Origin: Acidobacteriota bacterium
GTDB taxonomy: Bacteria; Acidobacteriota; Terriglobia; Terriglobales; Acidobacteriaceae
Direction: 5' to 3'
Assembly (NCBI GenBank): GCA_031296115.1
Contig: JARLGI010000119.1
Coordinates: 1-64,000, forward strand
Length of the DNA stretch: 64,000 nucleotides
Shown here: piece by piece, positions 23,603 through 32,541 of the stretch
Layout of the letters: each line of letters opens with the position of its first letter
Numbering within the stretch: the first letter of the stretch is position 1
Program-made: the position numbers and the translations under genes
The notes under the pieces: model-generated
The model's database searches: none
Told to the model about the DNA's origin: nothing
The model's input: only the letters and a program-made list of their open reading frames with translations

Positions 23603-24798
23603 CCGCTGCCGGAACTCAGCTCTCGTCGTTTCTGACCAACCGCATTCAGCGCATCGAGGTTTCGGCCACGATGGCTGTGGCTGGAGAAGCCGAGAAGCTC
23701 CGTGCCAGCGGCGTTGACCTGGTGGATTTCGGCGCAGGAGAGCCGCACTTCGCGACCCCTGCGCACATCAAGCAGGCGGCGATTGAGGCCATCCAGAACA
23801 ACTTCAGCAAATACACCGCGGTCGGCGGCACGGCCGAGCTGCGCGATGCCATCGTAAAGCGCCATGCGGCTGACTTCGGCTCCGACTACAGGCGCGAGGA
23901 GTGCATCGCATCCGTCGGCGGCAAGCATGCCCTGTTCAACGCGATTCAGGTGCTGGTTGATCACGGTGACGAGGTCATTCTGCCGGTTCCGTACTGGGTC
24001 TCGTTTAAGGACATCGTGCGCTACGCGGGCGGCGAACCGGTCTACATTCCGACCGACGAGCGGCACGACTTCGCGCTGACTGCCGAGATGGTGGAGCGCG
24101 CCATCACGCCGCGTACCAAGGTCATCATCCTCAACTCGCCCAGCAATCCGTCAGGCGCGGTGATGAAGCCCGAACACATGACGTCCGTGCTGCGCCTGGC
24201 GCACGATCGCGGCATCTACGTTCTCTCCGACGAGTGCTACGTGTACCTGAACTTCACCGGCCATCTGTTCTCGGCAGGGTGCGTGCACGAAGTGAAGGAG
24301 CGGCTGATCATCATTGGCTCGCTGTCGAAGACGTATGCCATGACCGGCTGGCGATTGGGCTATGCGCTCGGTCCCGCGCCGGTCGTCGCCGCCATGAGCA
24401 AGCTGCAAAGCCAGAGCACCTCGAACCCGACCTCGATCGTACAGAAGGCCGCGGTGGCGGCGCTGAACAGTTCGCAGGATTGTGTGCACGAGATGCTGGC
24501 AGGCTATATGTCCCTGCGCGACGAGGTGGTCGAGGGTCTGCGTGCAATTCCCGGCCTGACCTGTGCAGCTCCCAACGGCGCATTCTACGCATATCCAAAC
24601 GTCAGCCATTACTTCGGGCGCGGCGGGATGAACTCGGCTTCCGACGTGGCGCGCCGCCTGTTGCGCGAAGCGCATGTTGTCGTCGTACCCGGCGAAGGCT
24701 TTGGAACGCAGGACCACGTCCGCCTGTCGTATGCGGTCTCCGCGGGAACTCTGGAGCGCGGACTGGAGCGCATGCGCAAGTTCTTTGCCAGCGTGTAG
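23599..24798 (+). CDS. Aspartate/aromatic aminotransferase, class I, subgroup Ib
   Basis: A 399-residue PLP-dependent aminotransferase. Landmarks: VDFGAGEPHFATPAHI, the YTAVGGTAELRDAI helix, SVGGKHALFNAIQVLVDHGDEVILPVPYWVSF, NSPSNPSGAV, and the PLP-lysine motif SLSKTYAMTGWRLGYALGP. It fits the Thermus-type aspartate aminotransferases (AspC/AspB), which convert aspartate and 2-oxoglutarate to oxaloacetate and glutamate; related enzymes also accept prephenate or alanine, so the exact substrate is uncertain. Its ATG overlaps the coaD stop (ATGA), so the two are translationally coupled although their pathways differ; aspartate links to pantothenate synthesis through beta-alanine. Confidence 0.88.
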   Translation: MTAAGTQLSSFLTNRIQRIEVSATMAVAGEAEKLRASGVDLVDFGAGEPHFATPAHIKQAAIEAIQNNFSKYTAVGGTAELRDAIVKRHAADFGSDYRREECIASVGGKHALFNAIQVLVDHGDEVILPVPYWVSFKDIVRYAGGEPVYIPTDERHDFALTAEMVERAITPRTKVIILNSPSNPSGAVMKPEHMTSVLRLAHDRGIYVLSDECYVYLNFTGHLFSAGCVHEVKERLIIIGSLSKTYAMTGWRLGYALGPAPVVAAMSKLQSQSTSNPTSIVQKAAVAALNSSQDCVHEMLAGYMSLRDEVVEGLRAIPGLTCAAPNGAFYAYPNVSHYFGRGGMNSASDVARRLLREAHVVVVPGEGFGTQDHVRLSYAVSAGTLERGLERMRKFFASV

Positions 24799-24815
24799 CC
24801 TATTAGAGCAGCGGC

Positions 24816-24840
24816 GGCCAAGAACATTGTTCTCGTGGCC
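24816..24840. other. Hairpin between the aminotransferase and manA
   Basis: Inner stem AGAAC/GTTCT with loop ATT, outer stem GGCCA/TGGCC with a 2-nt bulge. It probably separates the coaD transcript from the mannose operon; no T-run follows. Confidence 0.45.
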
Positions 24841-24872
24841 GTCTAACCTGTTGCCGCACGATTTGTCATCTC

Positions 24873-25862
24873 ATGTCTGACCTCTATCCATTCCTCTTGA
24901 TTCCCATCTTCGACGAGCGGCCTTGGGGCGTGTTCGATCTTCGTCCGATCTACACGCGCGTGATCAAAGAGCGGATTGGAGAGAGCTGGTTGACTTGGGA
25001 AGACAATTGCATTGCCAACGGCCCGTTGAGCGGCCAGAAACTCGGCGACGTCGCCTGGCAGTTCGGCCGCGTCCTGGTCGGGCACGCTGCGCCTTACGAA
25101 GACCGCTTCCCTCTGCTGGTGAAGTTCCTATTCCCCGGTGACAAGCTTTCTGTGCAGGTGCATCCCGATGACGAGCAGGCGCGTAAAGCAGGTCAGCCGT
25201 GTGGCAAGACGGAATGCTGGTACGCGCTTCACGCCGATCCCGGTGCGCAGGTTGCGCTGGGATTGATGCCGGGCGCGACGGTTGAGCAGTTCAGGCAGGC
25301 CATCGTCGAGACGCGTGCCGAAGAGCTGCTGAATTGGGTGAATGTGCAGACCGGCGACACGCTCTACGTCGCGGCTGGAACGGTGCATACCATCGGCGGT
25401 GGAATGGTGCTGGTGGAGACTCAGCAAACCTCGGACATTACTTATCGCCTGTACGATTACGGCCGCGGTCGTGAGTTGCATATCGACGAAGGCTTGGCTG
25501 CGACGAAACTGCATACAAATGCCGGCAAAGTGGTTCGGCACGTCGACGACCCTCCCAACGTGCTAGTGCGTTCACCATACTTCGAAGTGGAGAAGATGGA
25601 TTTGCGCGATGTCCTGCACGCCGAAGTGTCACCGGCGTCGCCCCACGTCCTGGTCGCAGTGGACGGCTCGGGAATCGTAGAATCGCAGGGCACAGAACCG
25701 ATCAGCTTCGCAACCGGTGAAGCGGTGGTGGTTCCTGCCAGTGTACGCAAGTACTCGGTGCGGCCGCAGTGGGAGTTAACGATGATGCGCATGTCGTTGC
25801 CCTCAAGTGCGGTCATTGAACCCAAGACGGCACTGGGCGATAGTTTGCAGAAGTCAACTTGA
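24873..25862 (+). CDS. manA: Mannose-6-phosphate isomerase, type I
   Basis: Interconverts fructose 6-phosphate and mannose 6-phosphate, the entry to GDP-mannose. The 329-residue cupin-type zinc enzyme shows KFLFPGDKLSVQVHPDDEQA with the metal ligands Gln and His, KTECWYAL with the Glu ligand, and GTVHTIGGGMVLVE with the last His. YRLYDYGRGRELHIDEGL is also conserved. Length is that of the short bacterial type. The start ATG 24873 (MSDLYPFLLIPIFDERPWG) lies just before the conserved region. It is first of manA-manC-manB, all in one direction with short gaps. Confidence 0.9.
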   Translation: MSDLYPFLLIPIFDERPWGVFDLRPIYTRVIKERIGESWLTWEDNCIANGPLSGQKLGDVAWQFGRVLVGHAAPYEDRFPLLVKFLFPGDKLSVQVHPDDEQARKAGQPCGKTECWYALHADPGAQVALGLMPGATVEQFRQAIVETRAEELLNWVNVQTGDTLYVAAGTVHTIGGGMVLVETQQTSDITYRLYDYGRGRELHIDEGLAATKLHTNAGKVVRHVDDPPNVLVRSPYFEVEKMDLRDVLHAEVSPASPHVLVAVDGSGIVESQGTEPISFATGEAVVVPASVRKYSVRPQWELTMMRMSLPSSAVIEPKTALGDSLQKST

Positions 25863-25911
25863 GGCGCAGGTCCTTCGTGACGACAATGTTCAGGATGGAG
25901 AAAAGGAATTG

Positions 25912-27024
25912 GTGAGCAAGTCACAACAGTTCAACTTCTATCCCGTGATTCTCGCCGGTGGACGCGGTACCCGCTTCTGGCCGCTGAGCCGCAAGCGCAT
26001 GGCGAAGCAGTTGCTACCGCTGAACAGCAGCAGGAGCATGATCCAGGAAACGGTGGAACGGCTCGCGCCGCTGGCTAAGGACAAGCAGTTCTGGGTCATA
26101 ACCAACGGAGATCTTCGCGATGCCATCGTGCGTCAGCTCAAGGCGCTGAGGAAGAAGCAAATCATCGCTGAGCCGGCTGGCCGCAACACGGCGCCGGCGA
26201 TCGGCCTGGCTGCTTTCATGCTGGAGCAGCGCGACCCGTCAGCGGTGATCGGGCTGTTTCCGTCGGACCACGTGATCGCCAAGGAGAAGCGGTTTCGCGC
26301 CGACATCCAGCGGGCTGCGGAGATCGCGGCCAGCGGGGCGAACATCGTGGTGATCGGCATTCCTCCCACGCGCGCGGAGACCGGCTACGGCTACATCGAA
26401 TTTGGTGGCAAGGCCGAGAACGGCGCGCTCCAGGTTCGCCGCTTCACTGAGAAGCCGTCGGCTGACGTCGCGGCTCAGTTCGTGATGGCGGGCAACTTCT
26501 TCTGGAACAGCGGCATGTTCCTGTGGAGCGCGCGCACCCTGGCCGATGCACTGCGGGAACATCTGCCCAGGACTGCAACCCTGCTGGAAAAGATCGCTGC
26601 GAGCTATGGGACGCGCGGCTTCGAGAAGACTTTCGCCAAACTCTATCCTCAATGCGAGAACATCAGCGTGGACTACGCGTTGCTCGAACCGCGCTCCGCG
26701 AAGGGCGAAGGCAAGTCGGGCATCTTTTGTATTCCCGCGAGCTTCGGATGGAACGATCTGGGCTCGTGGACGGCGCTCTATGAGCACCGCAGTGCCGGAA
26801 AGAGCGAAGGCGCCAACGTCATCGATTCGGCGCAGAGCTTCACGCTCAATGCGCAAGGCAACTTCGTTCATTCGAAGAAGAAGTTTGTCGCTGCGGTGGG
26901 AGTAAACAACCTGGTGATTGTGGACACCGATGATGCGTTGCTCATCACCACCCGCGAGAATTCGCAGGACGTGGGCAAAGTGGTGAAGTATCTCGACGAG
27001 AAGAAATTTGAGCGGCTGGTCTAG
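25912..27024 (+). CDS. manC: Mannose-1-phosphate guanylyltransferase
   Basis: Makes GDP-mannose from mannose 1-phosphate and GTP. The 370-residue protein has the nucleotidyltransferase signature YPVILAGGRGTRFWPLSRKR at the N-terminus, EPAGRNTAPAIGLAA, FPSDHVIAKEKRF, GYGYIEFG, FTEKPSADVA and NFFWNSGMFLW. It has only the transferase domain; the C-terminal isomerase domain of bifunctional ManC/AlgA is absent, consistent with the separate manA upstream. The GTG at 25912 is preferred: AAGGAA lies about 5 nt upstream, and the longer frame from 25807 overlaps manA with unconserved sequence. GDP-mannose would feed polysaccharide or glycan synthesis not encoded in the window. Confidence 0.9.
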   Translation: MSKSQQFNFYPVILAGGRGTRFWPLSRKRMAKQLLPLNSSRSMIQETVERLAPLAKDKQFWVITNGDLRDAIVRQLKALRKKQIIAEPAGRNTAPAIGLAAFMLEQRDPSAVIGLFPSDHVIAKEKRFRADIQRAAEIAASGANIVVIGIPPTRAETGYGYIEFGGKAENGALQVRRFTEKPSADVAAQFVMAGNFFWNSGMFLWSARTLADALREHLPRTATLLEKIAASYGTRGFEKTFAKLYPQCENISVDYALLEPRSAKGEGKSGIFCIPASFGWNDLGSWTALYEHRSAGKSEGANVIDSAQSFTLNAQGNFVHSKKKFVAAVGVNNLVIVDTDDALLITTRENSQDVGKVVKYLDEKKFERLV

Positions 27025-27041
27025 ATGGAAAAGGTAAATTA

Positions 27042-28496
27042 GTGGCAGGACAGATCAAGTTCGGCACCGACGGCTGGCGCGGCATCATCGCCGACGACTT
27101 CACGTTCGAGAATGTGCGGCGCGTGGGCAATGCGATCGCCCGCTACGTCCACAAGAACGAAGACGCCGGCAAGGGCCTGGTTGTTGGCTACGACACGCGT
27201 TTCGCTTCCCGGCAATTCGCGGAAACGGCTTCCGCGGTTCTGGCAGCGTCAGGGATAGCAGTGCGCTTGTCCGATGACTACACGCCCACTCCCGCGCTGT
27301 CCTTCGCGGTGAAGAACCTGGGGACTGCGGGCGGCGTGATGATTACCTCCAGTCACAATCCGTTCAACTGGAATGGAGTGAAGTACAAGGCCTGGTACGG
27401 TGGCTCTGGCACTCCGGCCATCATGAAGTCGATTGAGGGCGAACTGGATTCGCCACGTCTGGAGCGCAGTGGCGGGAGCGTGACGGCGACCGACTTCAAG
27501 ACGCCATACATCGCCGCCATCAAGAGCTTCGTTGATCTTGATGCGATTCGCAAAGCCGGCTTCAAGTTCGTCATTGACGTGATGTACGGAGCAGGCCGCG
27601 GCGTGCTGAAGGACATCTTCGCCGAGAGCGGAATCGACCACCTCGAAATTCGCGGCGAGGTGAACCCGGCATTTCCCGGCATCAATCCCGAGCCGATCGA
27701 GCCGCACATTGCCATGCTGCAGGAGACGGTTGTGCGGGAGCGCTGCCAGGCGGGACTGGCCACCGATGGCGATGCCGATCGCATCGGCGCGGTCTCCGAA
27801 GATGGCAGCTTTGTGGATTCACACAAGTGTTTCTCGGTGATCTTGGAGTGGCTGCTGAAGCGCGAACAATGGCCGGGCGAGATTGTCCGCGCCTTCAACA
27901 CCACGCGCATGATCGATCGCATCGCTGCGAAGTACGGCCGCAAGATGCACGAATGCGGGATCGGCTTCAAGTTCATCTGTGATCTCATGCTGGAGCGCGA
28001 CATCCTGATTGGCGGTGAAGAATCGGGCGGCATCGGCATTCGGCGGCACATGCCGGAGCGCGACGGCATCCTGAATTCGCTGCTGCTGGCGCACATCATG
28101 GCGGAAGAGAAGAAGCCGCTTGGGCAACTGGTGCGCGATCTCCAACAGGAATACGGCGAACACCACTATGGCCGGCTCGACCTGCACCTCGCCAACGATG
28201 TGAAAGACGAGGCCATGCGCCGCGCCAGCGCCAAGCCGGCGAGAATCGGTGGCTTCCCGGTGCAGAAGGTGGAAACACTCGATGGCGTGAAGTTCTACCT
28301 TGATGCTCCGACGAACGGCAACGGCGCCGAAGCCTGGGTGCTGGTTCGCGCTTCGGGTACGGAGCCGCTGCTGCGCATTTATTGCGAAGCGGCCTCGCCG
28401 GAGCTGGTGGCGCAGATTCTCGGCGAGACGGAAGCTTTCGTGATGGCCTCGCATGGAAAGACGGCGGCTGTGCTGTCGAAAGCAAAAGCGGGCTAG
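27042..28496 (+). CDS. manB: Phosphomannomutase/phosphoglucomutase
   Basis: Interconverts hexose 6- and 1-phosphates; here most likely mannose 6-phosphate to mannose 1-phosphate. The 484-residue alpha-D-phosphohexomutase has FGTDGWRG at the N-terminus, the catalytic phosphoserine loop TSSHNPFNWNG (about residue 108), the magnesium site DGDADRIG, the sugar-specificity loop GGEESGGIG, and the phosphate-binding RASGTEPLLRIY near the end. Specificity for mannose over glucose is inferred from the operon; GEESGG enzymes are often dual. The start codon is GTG, 17 nt after the manC stop, with AAAAGG upstream. Confidence 0.87.
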   Translation: MAGQIKFGTDGWRGIIADDFTFENVRRVGNAIARYVHKNEDAGKGLVVGYDTRFASRQFAETASAVLAASGIAVRLSDDYTPTPALSFAVKNLGTAGGVMITSSHNPFNWNGVKYKAWYGGSGTPAIMKSIEGELDSPRLERSGGSVTATDFKTPYIAAIKSFVDLDAIRKAGFKFVIDVMYGAGRGVLKDIFAESGIDHLEIRGEVNPAFPGINPEPIEPHIAMLQETVVRERCQAGLATDGDADRIGAVSEDGSFVDSHKCFSVILEWLLKREQWPGEIVRAFNTTRMIDRIAAKYGRKMHECGIGFKFICDLMLERDILIGGEESGGIGIRRHMPERDGILNSLLLAHIMAEEKKPLGQLVRDLQQEYGEHHYGRLDLHLANDVKDEAMRRASAKPARIGGFPVQKVETLDGVKFYLDAPTNGNGAEAWVLVRASGTEPLLRIYCEAASPELVAQILGETEAFVMASHGKTAAVLSKAKAG

Positions 28497-28574
28497 TTGC
28501 AGTTTCGATGACGGTGCCGTTTCTGGCATACTAGATGTAACAGCGGCGCCACAAACCGCTTTGTTCGATCCCGG

Positions 28575-29750
28575 ATGACTGCAACAAATTCAATCTCGCA
28601 GCCGGTTGATTCGCCGGCGGTTCGCCGCTACAACCGCATCCAGCGCTGGCTGAGTATGGCGGACATGGCCATCGGCTTTGCCCTGCTGGTTGTGCTGTTG
28701 GTGACAGGCTGGACCGGCAAGCTGCGCGACTGGGCCTACTCGGGCGCGCATCAACACTACTTCCTCGCGGTCTTTCTCTACGTGCTGATGTTTGCCATCA
28801 TCTCCAAGCTGTTGAGCGCGCCCTTCGACATTGTCGGCTACCGGCTCGAACATCAGTACAACCTGTCGAACCAGAGAGTGGGAGGCTGGTTGTGGGATGA
28901 ATGCAAAGGCTGGCTGCTCAACTTGGCGCTGGGCTCGCTCATGGTCGAGATCGTGTATGGCATCATCCGCATCGCGCCGCAGCGCTGGTGGATCATCGCC
29001 TGGGCTGTGTTCATCGGGTTGTTCCTGCTGATGGCGCAACTTGCTCCCGTGGTGCTGATGCCCATCTTCTATAAGTTCAAGCCGCTGGAGAACGACGAGC
29101 TGCGCGATCGCCTGACCAAACTGGGGGAGCGCGCTGGAACGCGCGTGCGCGGCGTATATGAATGGAATCTCTCGGAGAAAACGAAGAAGGCCAACGCCGC
29201 ACTCACCGGTCTGGGCTCAACCCGCCGCGTCATTCTTTCTGACACGCTGCTTGAGCGCTACACAGACGACGAGATCGAAGCCGTCCTGGCGCACGAGCTT
29301 GGACATCACGTGCACCGGCACATTCTGCAAAGCATTCTCACCCAGGTTGGGATCACGTTCTTTGGCTTCTGGCTGGTCAACCAGGTGCTCCGCTTTGTCA
29401 TCGCTAGAAACTGGTTTCCTGTGCTCGATCCGCGGCTGTATGACTTTGCCAATCTGCCGCTGATGGTGCTGGTGGTGACAATCCTGAGCTTCCTGCTGAT
29501 GCCGGCCCTGAATGCGCTCTCGCGCCATCATGAGCGGCAAGCCGATCGCTATGCCTGGGAAAACCTTCCGGCGGTTGCGCCATTCATCACTTCGATGCAG
29601 AAGCTGGCGGACCAGAACCTCGAGGAACGCGAGCCGTCAAGATTCGTCGAATGGATGTTCCACTCGCATCCGTCGATTGGGAAGCGGGTAGCCGCGGCGG
29701 AAACGTGGGCCAACCAGCAGCCGCAGCCGGAAGTTCAGCAGCTCAGTTAG
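28575..29750 (+). CDS. M48 family metalloprotease (Ste24/CAAX protease 1-like)
   Basis: A 391-residue integral membrane zinc protease. Several transmembrane helices lie in the first 180 residues, followed by the catalytic HELGHHVHRH (about residue 245) with the glutamate of the third zinc ligand in HHERQADRYAW. The arrangement, with helices on both sides and FDIVGYRLEHQYNLSNQRVGGWLWDECK near the N-terminus (given as a landmark region), is that of Ste24-type enzymes. Bacterial relatives act in membrane protein quality control; there are no prenylated substrates in bacteria. The gene ends 8 nt inside the convergent kdsB. Confidence 0.9.
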   Translation: MTATNSISQPVDSPAVRRYNRIQRWLSMADMAIGFALLVVLLVTGWTGKLRDWAYSGAHQHYFLAVFLYVLMFAIISKLLSAPFDIVGYRLEHQYNLSNQRVGGWLWDECKGWLLNLALGSLMVEIVYGIIRIAPQRWWIIAWAVFIGLFLLMAQLAPVVLMPIFYKFKPLENDELRDRLTKLGERAGTRVRGVYEWNLSEKTKKANAALTGLGSTRRVILSDTLLERYTDDEIEAVLAHELGHHVHRHILQSILTQVGITFFGFWLVNQVLRFVIARNWFPVLDPRLYDFANLPLMVLVVTILSFLLMPALNALSRHHERQADRYAWENLPAVAPFITSMQKLADQNLEEREPSRFVEWMFHSHPSIGKRVAAAETWANQQPQPEVQQLS

Positions 29751-30474
29751 CGTCCCGATCTCGTAAGATCGACTCCACTCGCCGAAGATCTTCTTCGGTG
29801 TCTACGCCCACCGTATCGAACGGTGTCTCGGCAGCGTGGATGGCAATCCCGTTGTCCAGAAATCGCAATTGCTCCAGGCGCTCACTGTGCTCCAGCGCCG
29901 ATTTAGGCCAGACACAAAAGGCGTCGAGGGCTGCCTTGCGGTAGGCGTAAAAGCCCAGGTGCTTGAAGTACTTCACCTTTCCGGTGCGGTCGCGGTCGAA
30001 GGGAATAGCCGCCCGCGAGAAGTACAGCGCTCGTTGTCCAAGGTCGGTGACGATTTTCACGGCATTCGGATTGTCCACGTCGTCAGGAGAACACAGGGTC
30101 TTCAACGTCCCGACTTGGATGTGAGGTGTTTCCATGAGCCGCAACAAAGTCTCGATGTGCTCACGCCGGGCCAGCGGCTCGTCGCCCTGCACATTGACAT
30201 ACACGTCGGCCGCGACGGATTGCGCCACCTCGTAAATTCGCTCGGTGCCGCTGCCGTGCTCCGGCGAGGTCATGCGCCAGTTCCAGCCGTTCCGCCGGCA
30301 CACCGAAGCAATCTCCTCAGAGTCGGTGGCCACAATCACGTCCCGCAATTGGGAGCAACTTCGCGCCGCCTGATAAACGTGTTCGAGCATAGGACGGCCG
30401 TTGATTTCGCGAAGGACCTTGCGGGGCAACCTTGTCGAAGCAAGCCTTGCGGGAATGATGGCAATGGCGTCCAC
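29743..30474 (-). CDS. kdsB: 3-deoxy-manno-octulosonate cytidylyltransferase
   Basis: Activates KDO with CTP to CMP-KDO for the inner core of lipopolysaccharide. The 243-residue protein shows IIPARLASTRLPRKVL at the N-terminus (an Arg replaces the usual Gly before the Lys), VIVATDSEEIASVC, GSGTERIYEVA, NVQGDEPL with the metal-binding Asp, and HLGFYAYRKAAL. The start GTG at 30474 is placed immediately before the conserved strand; the longer frame runs antisense through fmdB. There is no Shine-Dalgarno sequence. It overlaps the end of the M48 gene by 8 nt. Its presence supports an LPS-bearing outer membrane. Confidence 0.92.
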   Translation of the reverse strand: MDAIAIIPARLASTRLPRKVLREINGRPMLEHVYQAARSCSQLRDVIVATDSEEIASVCRRNGWNWRMTSPEHGSGTERIYEVAQSVAADVYVNVQGDEPLARREHIETLLRLMETPHIQVGTLKTLCSPDDVDNPNAVKIVTDLGQRALYFSRAAIPFDRDRTGKVKYFKHLGFYAYRKAALDAFCVWPKSALEHSERLEQLRFLDNGIAIHAAETPFDTVGVDTEEDLRRVESILRDRDAN

Positions 30475-30594
30475 CTGACTAGTTTCAGGGGCGGGCCGCA
30501 GAATGGCAAGCCGGGATTGCCGGCCCTCGTCTAATTGACCGCAACCAATTGCGGAAAATAGAATCAATCCCTTAGAAAGATCGGTAGGGACTCT

Positions 30595-30921
30595 TTGCCT
30601 CTTTACGAATACCAATGTAAGAAGTGCCACAGTCTGATGGAGCGGATCCAGAAGTTCTCCGATCCGCCATTGACCGTCTGCCCGCATTGTGAGGGCGAAC
30701 TGGAGCAACTGGTCTCTGCGGCGGCCGTCCGGTTCAAGGGCACCGGATGGTATGCGACCGACTACGCCCGGAAAAGCCCTGGCAACACGGCCTCGGGTGG
30801 TAATGGTTCGTCTGCCGGGTCTTCTACCGAAGGCAGTGGTGAGAAGTCCTCTTTGGAGGGCAGCAAGCCGAGCCCGAAGACAGAATCGAAGACCAGCGGT
30901 GGGAAGTCCGGCAAAAAGTAG
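30595..30921 (+). CDS. FmdB-family zinc ribbon protein
   Basis: A 108-residue protein starting PLYEYQCKKC, the FmdB/CxxC_CXXC_SSSS signature. The ribbon is Cys8, Cys11, Cys29 and Cys32 (CKKC and CPHC), followed by AAAVRFKGTGWYATDY. The last 55 residues are a disordered Gly/Ser/Lys tail (SGGNGSSAGSSTEGSGEK, then lysine-rich). The family is a putative regulatory ribbon; members flank diverse operons and have no proven role. The start codon is TTG at 30595, with GGTAGGG upstream. It has its own terminator and is divergent from kdsB. Confidence 0.85.
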   Translation: MPLYEYQCKKCHSLMERIQKFSDPPLTVCPHCEGELEQLVSAAAVRFKGTGWYATDYARKSPGNTASGGNGSSAGSSTEGSGEKSSLEGSKPSPKTESKTSGGKSGKK

Positions 30922-30925
30922 CCGG

Positions 30926-30946
30926 AAAGCGGCGAACACCGCTTTT
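30926..30946 (+). terminator. Terminator after the FmdB gene
   Basis: Stem AAAGCGG/CCGCTTT with loop CGAACA, followed by T and GGTT. It starts 5 nt after the stop codon. Confidence 0.65.
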
Positions 30947-30968
30947 GGTTATCCATCACTGATGCGTG

Positions 30969-30987
30969 TGATATGCGTCTCATATCA
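30969..30987. promoter_or_regulatory. Operator-like inverted repeat upstream of gltA
   Basis: TGATATG-CGTCT-CATATCA, a perfect 7-bp inverted repeat with a 5-nt spacer, about 118 nt before the gltA start. A TAGAAT (-10-like) element lies at about 31023-31028, downstream of it. The spacing suits a dimeric regulator. Confidence 0.45.
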
Positions 30988-31104
30988 GCGTGTTTCTGAT
31001 GTTTTCTGGTGCATGCAAGCATTAGAATGGCCGTGGACGAATACTCGTTCACAAGGCGCGCCCTGCCAAATCCATAGTGTCTTCTCTCACAGGAGGTATC
31101 GGTC

Positions 31105-32412
31105 ATGCCGAAGAACGCTTTGACCATCACGGACCAACGCAACGATAAAACGTATGAAGCGCCGATCGAGTTGGAAACGATCCGCGCCATGGACCTGCGG
31201 AAGATCAAGACGGATCCCGAGAACTTCGGTCTCATGACCTACGATCCGGCGTTCATGAACACAGCTTCATGCAAGAGCAGTATCACCTTTATCGACGGCG
31301 ACAAGGGCATCCTTCGCTATCGGGGCTACGATATCGAAACCCTCGCCGAGCATTGCACGTATCTCCAGGTGGCTTACCTGTTGCTGAACGGTGAGCTGCC
31401 CACCCCCGAGCAGGACAAAGAGTGGAACTACCAGATCACTCACCACACCATGCTGCACGAGACCACCAAGCATTTCATCGACGGCTTCCGTTACGACGCC
31501 CATCCCATGGGCATCCTGGTGAGCACTCTCGCGGCCCTCTCCACCGTATATCCCGAGGCAAAGCACGTTCATGATGCCGAGAACCGGCAGAGGCAAATCG
31601 TGCGCCTCATCGCCAAGATGGCGACCCTGGCGGCCTGGTCCTACCGCCACCGCCGCGGCATTCCGTACGTCTATCCGGACAACGATCTCAGCTACACCGA
31701 GAATTTCATGAACATGCTGTGGAAGATGGCGGAGCCGAAGTACATGGCCAGCCCGGTCATGGCCCGCGCGCTGGATGTGCTGTTCATTCTGCACGCCGAC
31801 CACGAGCAGAACTGCAGCTCGACCACCATGCGCGTGGCGGGCAGCTCACAGGCTGATCCGTATCTGTCGATGGCGGCAGCGGCGTCGGCGCTCTCTGGCC
31901 CGCTGCACGGCGGCGCCAACGAGGAGGTGCTGCGGATGCTCGACGAGATCGGCTCGGTGAAGAACATTCCCTCCTACATCAAGCGGGTGAAGGCTGGCGA
32001 ACTCAAGCTGATGGGCTTCGGACATCGGGTTTACAAGAATTACGACCCGCGCGCGGCCATCATTAAGGCGGTGGCCAACGAAGTGTTCGAGGTGACAGGG
32101 CGCAACTGGAGGCTCGATATCGCACTCGAACTGGAACGGATTGCACTGGCGGACGAGTACTTCGTCACTCGCAAGCTGTATCCCAACGTGGACTTCTACT
32201 CGGGCATCATCTACCAGGCCATGGGCTTCCAGCCTGAAATGTTCACCGTGCTGTTCGCGATTCCGCGTGCAGCCGGCTGGCTCGCACAGTGGAATGAGAT
32301 GATTCAGGACCCAGAGCAGAAGATTGCGCGTCCCCGCCAGATCTACACCGGGGTCATGCATCGCAAACTGGAAACGACCAAGGATGAGAAGTCGGCGGTA
32401 AAAGTCGGCTGA
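31105..32412 (+). CDS. gltA: Citrate synthase
   Basis: Condenses oxaloacetate and acetyl-CoA to citrate, entry step of the TCA cycle. The 435-residue protein shows GILRYRGYDIETLAEH near residue 70 and the catalytic residues in LHADHEQNCSSTT (His), SGPLHGGANEEVL (His) and PNVDFYSG (Asp), plus MGFGHRVYKNYDPRA. Length and the N-terminal beta-strand domain indicate the hexameric gram-negative type, usually inhibited by NADH. The start follows GGAGGT by 7 nt. It is monocistronic, with an operator-like repeat upstream and a strong terminator downstream. Confidence 0.95.
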   Translation: MPKNALTITDQRNDKTYEAPIELETIRAMDLRKIKTDPENFGLMTYDPAFMNTASCKSSITFIDGDKGILRYRGYDIETLAEHCTYLQVAYLLLNGELPTPEQDKEWNYQITHHTMLHETTKHFIDGFRYDAHPMGILVSTLAALSTVYPEAKHVHDAENRQRQIVRLIAKMATLAAWSYRHRRGIPYVYPDNDLSYTENFMNMLWKMAEPKYMASPVMARALDVLFILHADHEQNCSSTTMRVAGSSQADPYLSMAAAASALSGPLHGGANEEVLRMLDEIGSVKNIPSYIKRVKAGELKLMGFGHRVYKNYDPRAAIIKAVANEVFEVTGRNWRLDIALELERIALADEYFVTRKLYPNVDFYSGIIYQAMGFQPEMFTVLFAIPRAAGWLAQWNEMIQDPEQKIARPRQIYTGVMHRKLETTKDEKSAVKVG

Positions 32413-32442
32413 AGTCGGATCCTCTGGAACAGGCTGTGAGAT

Positions 32443-32470
32443 GGGGCGGTTTTTCCGCCCCGTTTTTTGT
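32443..32470 (+). terminator. Intrinsic terminator of gltA
   Basis: Stem GGGGCGG/CCGCCCC with a T5 loop, followed by GTTTTTTGT. The clearest terminator in the window. Confidence 0.9.
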
Positions 32471-32541
32471 GTCTTGGATTCAGGCGTCGCCGGTGCGCGA
32501 CGGCTTGCAGCCGCCCGCACATCCTGTGCCATGATGACTGC

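Noticed and set aside
29743-30939. A 398-codon version of kdsB starting inside the fmdB gene
   Set aside because: The upstream 155 codons are antisense to fmdB and not related to KdsB; the conserved enzyme begins at GTG 30474.
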